Below are positions 50,085 through 58,885 of a stretch of DNA of 64,000 nucleotides, one piece after another; within the stretch, counting starts at the first letter, position 1; each line of letters starts with the position of its first letter. The stretch is taken from assembly GCA_964612295.1 (NCBI GenBank), contig CAZTDY010000012.1:1-64000 (forward strand), written 5' to 3'. The translations under genes were made by a program, and so were the position numbers. This DNA is from CAYQJL01 sp964612295. Its GTDB lineage: Bacteria; Eisenbacteria; RBG-16-71-46; CAIMUX01; WJJG01. The notes beneath the pieces are model-generated. The model was given only the letters and a program-made list of their open reading frames with translations, ran no database searches and was not told the DNA's origin.

Positions 50085-51166
50085 GTAAGGCCGGGAAGAA
50101 ACCCGCGCCCGAATCGCGCAAACGATCGACGAAGAAAACCGTGACCAAGAAGGCTGCGCCCAAAAAAGCGGCGCCCAAGAAAGCGAAGGCCAAACCGGTC
50201 GCGAAGCAGGCTGCGCCGAAGAGCACCACGCCGGCCAAATCGCCCAAGAAGACCGCAGCCGGTGCGGCTGCGAGCGGGATGAAACGGCTCCAGTCGGCCG
50301 AATCCCAAAGACGCTTCTCTCGTCAGACGCGCGACGACGGAAAGAGGATCGGGTTCGTGCCCACGATGGGAGCCTTCCACCAAGGCCACCTGGATCTGAT
50401 GCGCAAAGCGCGCGGCCAGAACGACGTGGTCGTGGTCAGCATCTTCGTCAACCCGCTCCAGTTCGCCCCTGGTGAGGACTACGAGAAGTACCCTCGAGAT
50501 CTGGCGCGCGATCTCGACAAAGCCCGGGACGAGGGAGTCGATGCGGTCTTCATCCCCGAGACCGCCGAGATGTACCCCCCAGGATTCGCCACCAACATCA
50601 GCGTGGGACCGTTGACCGAGAAACTCTGCGGCGCGGGGCGCCCGGGTCACTTCGACGGTGTCTGTACGGTCGTGATGAAGCTCTTGGGGGTTGTGCAGCC
50701 ACACCGTCTCTATCTGGGGCAAAAGGACGCCCAGCAGGCCATCGTGCTGCAGCGGATGATCGAGGAGCTGGACGTCGATGTGAAGGTCACCGTCTGCCCC
50801 ACGAAACGGGAGAAGGACGGTCTGGCGATGAGTTCACGCAATGCCTACCTGAGCGAAGAGGAGCGGGCCATGGCCCCGCGGCTGTACGAGGCGCTCAGGA
50901 TGGCGCAGCGCGATATCCTCGTTGGGGGCGAGCGTGATCCAAAGCAGCTGTCGGCGCGGATGCGCGACCATATCGCCAAGGACACCACCTTCGAGATCGA
51001 TTACCTCGAGATGGTGGATCCGGAATCGCTGGAGCCGCGACCGGTTCTGACGGGCCGGGTTCTGGTCGCTCTCGCCGCCCAGCTGGGCCCGGCGAGGCTC
51101 ATCGACAATCTGCTCATCAACGTTCCGGGAGGCCGGATGGCCGAGACCTTCGCGACGGACCGGTAG
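50081..51166 (+). CDS. panC: Pantothenate synthetase with histone-H1-like N-terminal tail
   Basis: 361 residues, against about 280 in standard PanC. The synthetase part starts near residue 66: PTMGAFHQGH (94-103) with the catalytic HxGH, FVNPLQFAPGEDYEKYPR, YLGQKDAQQ and MSSRNAYLS. Residues 1-65 are a Lys/Ala/Pro tail with PKKA and KKTV-type repeats, as in histone H1-like bacterial proteins. The long start is supported by the four-base ATGA overlap with panB and by GGGAGGGAGG upstream. A later ATG at 50280 lacks a good site. The tail might bind nucleic acid or acidic partners; that is inference. Confidence 0.94.
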   Translation: MSKAGKKPAPESRKRSTKKTVTKKAAPKKAAPKKAKAKPVAKQAAPKSTTPAKSPKKTAAGAAASGMKRLQSAESQRRFSRQTRDDGKRIGFVPTMGAFHQGHLDLMRKARGQNDVVVVSIFVNPLQFAPGEDYEKYPRDLARDLDKARDEGVDAVFIPETAEMYPPGFATNISVGPLTEKLCGAGRPGHFDGVCTVVMKLLGVVQPHRLYLGQKDAQQAIVLQRMIEELDVDVKVTVCPTKREKDGLAMSSRNAYLSEEERAMAPRLYEALRMAQRDILVGGERDPKQLSARMRDHIAKDTTFEIDYLEMVDPESLEPRPVLTGRVLVALAAQLGPARLIDNLLINVPGGRMAETFATDR

Positions 51167-51175
51167 GGAGGGAGT

Positions 51176-52120
51176 ATGCACGATCCTGCGGTCCTCATCA
51201 TGGCGACCGGCGATCGCCGCCCGGAAGCGGCGACGGCCCTCGCGCGGCGGCTGTCTCCTCGGCACCTCCTCGTCGTCCGGGACGAGCCCCACGATCCGTC
51301 GAAGGGGCTCTTCGGCTTCGAGGGCCCGGTCCTCTTCCTGCCTGCAACCGACACCCTGCCGTCGCTGCCGGCGGTCCAGACGCTGCTGGAGATCCATGAC
51401 GCCGAAGCGAATCGCGTCACCCTCCTGACAGCAAGCGGACCGGCGGGCGGCAAGTTCGGCGGGGAGGGGGTCCCGGTGACCCGCGATGCGCGGGGGCGCA
51501 TCAGGGCGATCGACGCTCCCGCCTCTCGCCGGGCCGGAGAACAGGGCCCGCTCGAGCTGACGACCGGGATTGCGGCCTGGTCCTGTGGGGCCCTCTTCGG
51601 CAAGGGGGGGGCAACCGGCGCGACGGGGCTCACGCGTTTCACGCTGGACGCCGCGATCGGGGTTCTGTACGAAAGAGGGGAGCGCGTGGGAGCCCTTCAC
51701 CTCTCCGTGGCGGAGGCAGGCGTTCCCGACGAGGAGTGGGCGCGTTGGGAGCCGGGTCCCGAGAGTGGGATTCTCAAGGTCGGCGAGCACGTATGTCTCG
51801 CGGTTGATCGTCCCGGATTCAATAGCGGCCAACTGATCATCTTCCCGAAGCGCGCCGTGCGCTGCTGGCCTTCGCTCTCCGAAGAGGAGCTGGCGGAGCT
51901 GGCCGAGTTTGTCAGGCAGGGGGAGACGCTCCTGCGCAAGGTGTATCGATTTGACGCCCTGAATCTCGGCTGGAATTCCGGCAGTGGGGAGCGCGTCGGT
52001 CTGCGGATGATCCCGCGGTGGGCCGGCGATCTGAGCTTTCTGCCGCTGGTGTCCGGTCTGAAACCGGTGCCGGAGAGTCCCGAACAGGCTTACCTGCGAT
52101 TGAGTGAGGAACTGAGATGA
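51176..52120 (+). CDS. Fusion of degenerate sugar-nucleotidyltransferase-like and HIT-like domains
   Basis: 314 residues. The N-terminal half (1-175) follows the plan of GlmU/MobA-like nucleotidyltransferases: PVLFLPATDTLPSL in place of the GDxPLL loop, TLLEIHDAEANRVTLLTA, VTRDARGRIRAI and ELTTGIAAWSCGALF. The G-x-G-T-R-M nucleotide loop is not present. The C-terminal half (about 195-314) matches HIT proteins of the Ap4A phosphorylase type (NSGQLIIFPKRAVRCW, MIPRWAGDLSFLPL), but the His triad positions read R-V-G-L-R-M-I, so all three His are lost. Both active sites look dead. It overlaps the next gene by four bases. A regulatory or binding role is possible; the true function is unknown. Confidence 0.65.
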   Translation: MHDPAVLIMATGDRRPEAATALARRLSPRHLLVVRDEPHDPSKGLFGFEGPVLFLPATDTLPSLPAVQTLLEIHDAEANRVTLLTASGPAGGKFGGEGVPVTRDARGRIRAIDAPASRRAGEQGPLELTTGIAAWSCGALFGKGGATGATGLTRFTLDAAIGVLYERGERVGALHLSVAEAGVPDEEWARWEPGPESGILKVGEHVCLAVDRPGFNSGQLIIFPKRAVRCWPSLSEEELAELAEFVRQGETLLRKVYRFDALNLGWNSGSGERVGLRMIPRWAGDLSFLPLVSGLKPVPESPEQAYLRLSEELR

Positions 52121-52815
52121 GTCCCCGTACGAGCGGCAGACGTTCGCGGAGCCGACGGTCACGGCGCACCACGCGGGGTGCCGGCGGTTGGCTTTTAGGG
52201 CGAATCGCCCGGGGCCTCCTCACCACGCTGCTCCTGGTGATCGTGGTTCTGTTTGCGTGCTCGGTTCTCGGCCTTTTCGATTGGCGGGACCTGCGGCCGG
52301 GACGAAACGCGTCAGTCGCCAGGGTCGACACCTGGGAAGTCCCCGCTCATGAGCTCAATGCCCGGCGCGGCGTATCCTCGGAGTCCGCGCGGCTCCAACC
52401 GGGCGTGGCCCGGGAGGTGATCGACGACGAAGACGAGGATTCCCTCGACGACCGGGCGCGCCTCGCGGAATTGGACGGCACCGAGACTAAGGGCCCGCCG
52501 GAGAGGCCCGTGCGCGTCTATGTTACCAACGGGTGTGGTTTGGATCGTCTGGCCGCGCGTTTCAGACCCCTGCTGCAGGAGGCGGGGTTTGATGTCTGCG
52601 GCGTGACGAATGCCGATCGCAAGGACTACCAGGAGACTCTGATCGTCGATCGCAGCGGGCGCCCTGGCGGGGCCCGGTCGGTGTACGATCACTTCCAGAC
52701 GACCTACGGTGTGGGGCGACTCGTGTTACAGACGCGCAGTTCGTCCCCCGAGGGGGACGTCCTCGTGATCCTGGGATCCGACCTGACCGCCGCATTCGGG
52801 TCCGCTCCCCGTTAA
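52117..52815 (+). CDS. Membrane-anchored LytR_C domain protein
   Basis: 232 residues, ATG overlapping the previous stop. An Arg/Ser-rich cytoplasmic start, one membrane helix (about 31-54), a charged linker, and a C-terminal LytR_C domain (about 130-230): RVYVTNGCGLDRLAARF, GFDVCGVTNADRKDYQETLIV and DVLVILGSDLTAA. This domain occurs in cell-wall proteins, alone or with LCP enzymes, and is thought to bind peptidoglycan or glycans. No LCP domain is present. Confidence 0.85.
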   Translation: MSPRTSGRRSRSRRSRRTTRGAGGWLLGRIARGLLTTLLLVIVVLFACSVLGLFDWRDLRPGRNASVARVDTWEVPAHELNARRGVSSESARLQPGVAREVIDDEDEDSLDDRARLAELDGTETKGPPERPVRVYVTNGCGLDRLAARFRPLLQEAGFDVCGVTNADRKDYQETLIVDRSGRPGGARSVYDHFQTTYGVGRLVLQTRSSSPEGDVLVILGSDLTAAFGSAPR

Positions 52816-52939
52816 CGCTGCCCGCCCGGAGCGGGATCTGGATCTTGCCGGCGGGCCGTGCTAGGCTACCGGGCAGTCAAGTACGCCGCCACACACGCGC
52901 CCACCACGGGGGTGGGACATCCGCGGCGAGGAGGAACGC

Positions 52940-53170
52940 ATGGGTTTTCCGCTCTTCTGGCTCCTGGGGCCGATAGGTCCTACGGAGATTGTGGTCGTCC
53001 TTGTGATCCTGCTGGTGCTTTTCGGCGGGCGCAAGATTCCGGAGCTGGCCCGGGGCTTGGGGCGCGGAATCACGGAGTTCAAGCAGGGCATCCGCGACGA
53101 ACCCAAGGAGAAGATTCCCGAAGAGGCTTCTGACAAGAAGACTGAGGATTCGATCGAGAAGGACAGCTAG
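52940..53170 (+). CDS. tatA: Twin-arginine translocase protein TatA/TatE
   Basis: 76 residues. A short N-terminal membrane helix (IGPTEIVVVLVILLVLF), the FGGRKIPELARGLGRGI hinge and amphipathic helix with FKQGIRD, and a charged tail. It forms the pore of the Tat pathway with TatC (44.3 kb). Typical size and sequence. A terminator follows at 53211. Confidence 0.95.
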   Translation: MGFPLFWLLGPIGPTEIVVVLVILLVLFGGRKIPELARGLGRGITEFKQGIRDEPKEKIPEEASDKKTEDSIEKDS

Positions 53171-53210
53171 GCCCGAAAGCAAGATCGGGGACCGGGTTCA
53201 ACGAAATCGC

Positions 53211-53250
53211 GCCGGCGCGCCCTGTGAGGCTCGCCGGCCGCCTTATTTTT
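53211..53250 (+). terminator. Terminator of tatA
   Basis: GCCGGCG pairs with CGCCGGC around a 14-base loop; CGCC and TTATTTTT follow. The T tract overlaps the stop codon of the convergent DegT-family gene (TTA at 53243-53245). Confidence 0.7.
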
Positions 53251-54442
53251 GGTAGGCGGACAGCACGCGGCTCACCGCCGTGATGACATCCTCCACGTCT
53301 CGATCCGTGAGCGCGGACGACAGGGGGAGCGACAGCGTTCGTTCACCCACCCACTCGGCCTGCGCGAAGTCACCCTCCTGATGCCCGTACGTGTCCCGGT
53401 AGTAGGGGTGCAGGTGGAGGGCGCGATAGTGGACGCCCGAGCCGATATTCTCGGCGTGCAGTGCACTGATGACCTGATCCCGATCGACCCGGAGCTGATC
53501 CAGCTCGAGGAGGACGACGAAGAGATGCCGGGCATGACGGTCGTCATCCTCAGGTTCCGGGGGGATCTGCAGGGGCAGGTCGGCGAAGGCCTCCCGGTAG
53601 CGACCCCAGATCTGCTCGCGTCGCACGAGGTTCTCCTCGACGCGACCCAGCTGATGGAGGCCCAGCGCGGCCTGCAGGTCCATCATGTTGTACTTGAACC
53701 CGGGGAAGATCACCTCGTAGTGGCGGAAGCCGTCGTCGGAGTAGCGCTTCCACGCATCGCGGGAGAGACCGTGGAGGCCGGCGATCTTGATCCAATCGGC
53801 CACCTCCGGGTTGTTGGTGGTGACCATCCCGCCCTCACCGGTGGCCACATTCTTGGTCACGTAGAAGCTGAAGGCGGTGCAGTCGCTGATCGCCCCGATC
53901 TTGCGGCCGCGGTGAATCGTCTCGATGGCGTGGGCCCCGTCTTCGACCACCCGAAGCCCGTGTCTATCGGCAATCCGTCCGATGGCGGTCATGTCGGCCG
54001 CCCGCCCGGCGAAATGGACGGGCAGGATGGCGCGGGTCTGGGGGGTGATGCGCTCCTCGATCCGGTCCGGATCGATACAGAGCGACTCGGGTTCGCAGTC
54101 GACGAACACCGGGGTCGCGCCCAAATGCGTGATGACGTTGGCGGTCGAGGCGAACGTCATCGGCGTGGTGATGACCTCGGTCCCGGGCTTGACCCCGACG
54201 GCGATCATCGCCAGATGGAGCCCGGCGGTGCAGGAGTTCAAAGCCATCGCGTACCTGGCGCCGACATACTCGCGGAACATCTCTTCGAAGGCCGCCACCC
54301 GCGGACCGGTCCCCAGCCAGCCGGAACGCAGGGTGGCCTCGACCTCGGCGATCTCTTCCTCCCGGATGTCCGGGCGGCCGAACACCACGTACTCGTCTCG
54401 AACCGGTGTGCCCCCGTCGAGGGCGAGCTGCCGCGTGCTCAT
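53243..54442 (-). CDS. DegT/DnrJ/EryC1 family aminotransferase
   Basis: 399 residues from the ATG of MSTRQLALDGGTPVR; the frame is open upstream into the neighbouring gene but has no homology there. PLP-dependent sugar aminotransferase: GSGWLGTGPRV-like SGWLGTGPRVAAFE, NSCTAGLHLA, TTPMTFASTANVI, VVEDGAHAIET, and the PLP Lys in FSFYVTKNVATGEGG. It transfers an amino group to a nucleotide 4-keto-sugar. Last gene of a minus-strand operon with a FemAB-like protein and a flippase, so amino-sugar-containing surface glycan is likely. Confidence 0.93.
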   Translation of the reverse strand: MSTRQLALDGGTPVRDEYVVFGRPDIREEEIAEVEATLRSGWLGTGPRVAAFEEMFREYVGARYAMALNSCTAGLHLAMIAVGVKPGTEVITTPMTFASTANVITHLGATPVFVDCEPESLCIDPDRIEERITPQTRAILPVHFAGRAADMTAIGRIADRHGLRVVEDGAHAIETIHRGRKIGAISDCTAFSFYVTKNVATGEGGMVTTNNPEVADWIKIAGLHGLSRDAWKRYSDDGFRHYEVIFPGFKYNMMDLQAALGLHQLGRVEENLVRREQIWGRYREAFADLPLQIPPEPEDDDRHARHLFVVLLELDQLRVDRDQVISALHAENIGSGVHYRALHLHPYYRDTYGHQEGDFAQAEWVGERTLSLPLSSALTDRDVEDVITAVSRVLSAYQK

Positions 54443-54473
54443 CTGTACACGGGCCCCTTTCCGACGCGTCGGG

Positions 54474-55445
54474 TCAGCGGCGCAACAGCCCCGCCAGCCG
54501 ATGTAGAGTTCCTGTCTTGCTCCAGACGGGGAAGGTGGTCCTGACCCCGCCGAATGATTCCTTGAATGCCTCGACCGAGGCAATCCCCGCACTGGGGAGC
54601 ATGTCATACACGCGGTACCCATCTTCGATCGCGTCGCGAATGATCCGCTCCTGAACCAGCACGTTGGGGCGGAGGCGCCGCGCCTCGTTGTCGAAGTACC
54701 CCGCATGATAGTGGACGATCCCATTGTACCGGCAGACGAACGTCCCGCCGATCAAGTTGTCCTCGAATCGAGCGACGTAGAGGCGGACTTCCTCTGCGGC
54801 CTGGCCCATCATCTCTTCATACAGCCTGAGCGGGTAGATGATCCCGGGGCGCTGGCTCCAGGTCGCCATTCGCTGGAGGTACAGCTCGTAGACCGCGCTG
54901 ATGTCGCCCGGATCCCGGGAACAATCCACCGTGACGCCCTTCTTGCTCAGCCTCCGCACGTCGTTTCGCTTCTGGGTCGTCAGCACGGTCTCCCAGTAAA
55001 CGTCAGCCGTGGCGGGCAGGGAGAGTAAGTGGGTGGTCTCGGTGCCGGTCTCCAAGCTGCCGCCCTGCGGCGCCGGCTCGGCGGAGGCGCCGTTCGCGAA
55101 CGGATTCCCCGTCAGCCGGGCGGAACCCGGCAAACCCGAGAAGTAACTGGCGGCCGCCTGCCAGGCCGGGCCGGTGCCTGGAATCGGGCCACCGTAGAGA
55201 AAAGGGAAGCTGCTGTGATGGGTGCGCAAGAGCCCCGAGGCCCGCCGCCACACGAACGCCGGCAGCGCATGGTCTCCGTCGGTGGAGGTCAGCAGTCCGC
55301 TGCGGTCCTCCAGGGAGGGGAAACTGCTGGTCAGAATCCTCGCCCAGGCGCGCGTGTGGTAGAAGGTGGCTTCCGCGGCTCCCGCGAGGGCGGCCTCGTA
55401 TACGGAATCACCGGCCTCTTGCAGGCTAACTCGCACCGTCCTCAT
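54474..55445 (-). CDS. FemAB-like GNAT-fold aminoacyl/acyl transferase
   Basis: 323 residues. The FemAB/peptidoglycan-bridge or BcsL/CelD type of GNAT fold: FYHTRAWARIL at the start, TTQKRNDVRRLSKKGV, ARFEDNLIGGTFVCRYNG, and MLPSAGIASVEAFKESFGG near the C-terminus. Such proteins add amino acids or acyl groups to cell-wall or polysaccharide precursors. It overlaps the end of the flippase gene by 20 bases and lies 31 bases before the DegT aminotransferase, so the three are one unit. Confidence 0.85.
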   Translation of the reverse strand: MRTVRVSLQEAGDSVYEAALAGAAEATFYHTRAWARILTSSFPSLEDRSGLLTSTDGDHALPAFVWRRASGLLRTHHSSFPFLYGGPIPGTGPAWQAAASYFSGLPGSARLTGNPFANGASAEPAPQGGSLETGTETTHLLSLPATADVYWETVLTTQKRNDVRRLSKKGVTVDCSRDPGDISAVYELYLQRMATWSQRPGIIYPLRLYEEMMGQAAEEVRLYVARFEDNLIGGTFVCRYNGIVHYHAGYFDNEARRLRPNVLVQERIIRDAIEDGYRVYDMLPSAGIASVEAFKESFGGVRTTFPVWSKTGTLHRLAGLLRR

Positions 55446-56817
55446 CCTCTCTTCGATCTCGCCGTTCGGGGTCCTCGTCCTCTATTGATCGGCCCGTGCC
55501 CAGGCCAACTTTCCCCCGCGAGGCCACCCGCCCGATGAGGCCCTTGTAGGCCGCCCAATCGTCCCGGTTTGGCCAGAGCGCCTCGTGCGGCGGGACCCCG
55601 GTGACGCGCCAGAAGTAGAAGAGCGTCAGGATGGCCTGTCCCGCATAGGCCAGGGTGGAGGCCCAGGCCGCACCGGAGATCCCGTACGTGCGGGTCCACA
55701 TGATGTTCAGGACCAGGTTGAGCACCAGGGCGGCCGCCATGATCAGGGTGGGGAAGAACCGTTTGTCGCGCCCCGAGAGGTCGGCGCTCAGCAGCTTGGA
55801 GATCGCGAGCGCGGCGATGCCGGGCAAGAGGATCCGCATGGGGGCGATGCTTTGGTCGAAGGCCGATCCGTAGACGATGCGCACCAGGGGAGTGGCCACC
55901 GCGTACAGGACGGCTGCCGCCAGCAGCACCCACAGAAGTGTGTGGCGCAGGACGCGCGGGGTCAGCTCGTCGGCTTCCCGGTCGGTCGCGCCCGAGACGC
56001 GGGGGAAGAGCACGGCCTGAACGCTGGCCGAGATGTGGGTCAGCTTCTCCGCGAGGAAGACCGCGATGAAGTAGTGTCCCTGCGCCGCCACACCCAACCA
56101 GCGGACGACCAGGACGGTATCGAGGCGATAGACGAACGTCGTCAGGATCGTGGCCAGGAACCCGCGCAGGCCGTATCCCAGCGCATCCCTGAAGAGGTCC
56201 TTCGAGAAGGTCAGCCTCTTCAGCGGCTCCATCGCGCGCCTGAAGATCCAGGTGAATCCCAACGCCAGCATGAACGCCTGGCTGATCATGAAGGCCCACA
56301 GCGACCAGCGGGCCCCGGCATTCCATCCCCAGAACCCGGCGGCCAAGAGGGCCGCGAGAAGCAGATTCCCGGCGACATACACCAGGTTGAACAGGTCGAT
56401 GCGGTGTTTCGCCATGAACACCGACAGCATGAGATAGCGAGCGCCAATCAGAGGAATCAGACCTGCGGCGAGCGGGAGATAGGGCCTCAGATCATCACCC
56501 TCCCCCTGGGTGGCGAGGGTAATGACGGGCACAAAAAGCGGAATCAGCAGAAGCGAGAGAACGCCCAGAACAAGCAGGGAGTTTCCGAGAATGGCCGCCG
56601 TCCGGTAACGCCCCGAAGCCAGGTAGTAGGTGTGAGCGGCGTCGATTCCGAGGAGCCCGACGACCACCCCCGTCGTGGCGTAGGTGGTCGCCGAAGCATA
56701 GATCCCCTGACCCTCCGGCCCCAGACGCCGGGCGATCAGCATCGAAACAGGTAGATTGGCGAGGACGAGGAGGACCCTCGAACCGAAGCTGAGTAGACTT
56801 TCACGCAGAAAGTTCAC
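55426..56817 (-). CDS. Polysaccharide flippase (Wzx/MOP superfamily)
   Basis: 463 residues, GTG start, about 12-14 membrane segments. The MOP/Wzx N-terminus is clear: LLSFGSRVLLVLANLPVSML, then RRLGPEGQGIYASATTYA; later LRGFLATILTTFVYRLDTVLV and PRVSGATDREADEL. It moves lipid-linked glycans across the inner membrane. It lies 30 bases after ppiD and overlaps the FemAB-like gene. Confidence 0.92.
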   Translation of the reverse strand: MNFLRESLLSFGSRVLLVLANLPVSMLIARRLGPEGQGIYASATTYATTGVVVGLLGIDAAHTYYLASGRYRTAAILGNSLLVLGVLSLLLIPLFVPVITLATQGEGDDLRPYLPLAAGLIPLIGARYLMLSVFMAKHRIDLFNLVYVAGNLLLAALLAAGFWGWNAGARWSLWAFMISQAFMLALGFTWIFRRAMEPLKRLTFSKDLFRDALGYGLRGFLATILTTFVYRLDTVLVVRWLGVAAQGHYFIAVFLAEKLTHISASVQAVLFPRVSGATDREADELTPRVLRHTLLWVLLAAAVLYAVATPLVRIVYGSAFDQSIAPMRILLPGIAALAISKLLSADLSGRDKRFFPTLIMAAALVLNLVLNIMWTRTYGISGAAWASTLAYAGQAILTLFYFWRVTGVPPHEALWPNRDDWAAYKGLIGRVASRGKVGLGTGRSIEDEDPERRDRREDEDGAS

Positions 56818-56847
56818 GCGTGGCTTCGATGCCTCCTCGGCAATGGT

Positions 56848-58674
56848 CTATAACGATGCGACCGAGAGCCTGTAATCCTCGATCACCGCTTCCTCGCGCA
56901 GCTGCTCCATCCATTCGTTCAGGAGTCGGTTCTGCTTCTGCCGCAGGATCCGCGCGTGTTGCTCCTGCCGGGCGGCGGCGTAGGCGCCTTCGTCGATCTC
57001 GCTGAGCGACTTGATCTCGACGACATAGGCGCCCTGCTCGGTGGCCACGACATAGGGCACCAATCCGGGACCTTGAGCAAATGCAGCTCCCGTGATCTCG
57101 GGCGCCGAGCCCAACCCGCGCACCACACCCCTGCGCCTTACCTCCTCCGCAGACGCGAAGGTGGCCAGGCTCTCCGCCTCGGCCGCTTCTGCCAGCGTGG
57201 CGCCCTGCTGAACCCGGGTCAGGAGGGCGGTCGCCATCCGGCGGGCCGTCTCCTTCCGGCGCTCCTGCAGATAAACCGTCTGCAGCCGATCACGCACCTC
57301 TTCGAGGGTTCCCTCGTGCGCCGGTTGCACCTCCGCGAGGTGGAGGAGGAGCCAGCCATCGGAGGTCTCGATCGGCTTCGAGATATCCCCCGCTTGGGCT
57401 GTCCTCACGAACTCCTTGGCGGCCGCGACCCGGGTCAAACCGGGGACGAACGCGATACGGGCGAAAGGACTGGTGCGATTGATCTGGAGCCCGGCCGTCT
57501 GGGTGGCCGCTTCGAATCCGTTCGCCGCCGTGCTGTCGGCCAGATCGATCATCTGGTCCCGCAGCTGGACGTTGGTGTCGGGCGACATGCGCATCGGCAC
57601 GAAAATCTCGGCGATCTTGACCTTCTCGGTGCCCTCTTCCTCGATGCGGTCTTCCACCTTGATGACGTGGTATCCCTGGGTCGTGATGATCAGGTCGCTG
57701 ATCTCGTCCACGGGAAGGGTGAAAGCGGCATCCGCCACGGCCGCCGGCGTAAGCTGATTGCGGGCCAGATAGGTTCCTGCCTCCCCGCCACGGCGATTGG
57801 GCGCCGCTTCGGAATAGGCGAGCACCAGAAGATCGAACTCTTCCCCGCGGGCCAGCTCTCCCCGCGCATCGTTGATCTCGGCCAGAGCGTCGAGGCTGTC
57901 GGTTTCAGACAGACGTTTCGTCAAGCGGACATGCTCGAGGATGACCCGTTCGGGAATGGAGAATTCGTCCGCGTTGGAGGCCAGATGACCTTCCAGTTCG
58001 CTGTCCGAAGGCTGCATTCCCTGGTGCAACTGGTAGAGCTTCACTTCGGCGTAGTCGAGCGCGCAGGTCTGCGACTCGGCCAACCACGCTTCGCGAACTT
58101 CATCCTCCGAGACCTTGACCTCGGAGAAGAGCAGTAGCTGGAGTTTCTCGGTCGCGACCACATCCCGCTGTTCGATTTCGAGGGGAAGGGTGTTCGTCTG
58201 CGGGCTGGCCACCCAGGCTTGATACTTCTGAATGTCGAACTGCCCGTCGGTGACAAACGCGGGGTTCGCCTGGAAACGCGACGGCGGATTGTTGACGAGA
58301 GCGAAGGCCACCTCTCGATCCGACACGGTGATGTTGTGGCGCTTGGCCTCCTGGCGGAGCAGGGCTTGCACGATCAGGTTGTCCCAGACCCGCGCCTGGA
58401 GGTTGACCTCCATGTTGGGGTCCGGCCGCTGCCCGGTCTGCTGCTCGTAGCCGGTCCACGCCTGCTGCCAGGCGTCACGGTATTCCGTCCAATAGATGCG
58501 CTGCCCATTCACCTTGGCCATCACACCGGCGTCACCTCGACTGGGGCCGCCACCACCACCGCGACGGCTGGTGAAGTCGGCTCCCCACGCGAGGAAGATG
58601 AGCCCCACGAACGCAATCACCGTAATCCAGAGAACAACCTTCGTGTTCTCGCGCATGGTCTCAAAAAGCGCCAT
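56848..58674 (-). CDS. ppiD: PpiD-like periplasmic folding factor
   Basis: 608 residues. One membrane helix near residues 13-32 (VVLWITVIAFVGLIFLAWG), then a SurA/PpiD chaperone region (VNGQRIYWTEYRDAWQQ, IVQALLRQEAKRHNI) and two parvulin-like parts (about 225-345 with GGEAGTYLARNQL and GYHVIKVEDRIEE; about 350-480 with SDGWLLLHLAEVQ). Full PpiD length. It helps outer-membrane or secreted proteins fold. GGAGAGGG precedes the ATG. First gene of the minus-strand operon. Confidence 0.9.
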   Translation of the reverse strand: MALFETMRENTKVVLWITVIAFVGLIFLAWGADFTSRRGGGGGPSRGDAGVMAKVNGQRIYWTEYRDAWQQAWTGYEQQTGQRPDPNMEVNLQARVWDNLIVQALLRQEAKRHNITVSDREVAFALVNNPPSRFQANPAFVTDGQFDIQKYQAWVASPQTNTLPLEIEQRDVVATEKLQLLLFSEVKVSEDEVREAWLAESQTCALDYAEVKLYQLHQGMQPSDSELEGHLASNADEFSIPERVILEHVRLTKRLSETDSLDALAEINDARGELARGEEFDLLVLAYSEAAPNRRGGEAGTYLARNQLTPAAVADAAFTLPVDEISDLIITTQGYHVIKVEDRIEEEGTEKVKIAEIFVPMRMSPDTNVQLRDQMIDLADSTAANGFEAATQTAGLQINRTSPFARIAFVPGLTRVAAAKEFVRTAQAGDISKPIETSDGWLLLHLAEVQPAHEGTLEEVRDRLQTVYLQERRKETARRMATALLTRVQQGATLAEAAEAESLATFASAEEVRRRGVVRGLGSAPEITGAAFAQGPGLVPYVVATEQGAYVVEIKSLSEIDEGAYAAARQEQHARILRQKQNRLLNEWMEQLREEAVIEDYRLSVASL

Positions 58675-58885
58675 ACTTCCCTCTCCTCACCCGCTCATTA
58701 GAACAAACGGGATCCTCTTCGAACTGCTAGAAGTCAATCGACGTCGGAACATTCTATGATACCCTGCCGAACGGCCGCAAGCTTTCGCTGCGCACCCCAA
58801 GCCCTTCCTTCACGGGGCTCGCGCGGCAACTGTCGGTTCGAGAGCCGCTTGGAGCTGCCGAGCCGAATGGGGCAGGGGGTGACGA

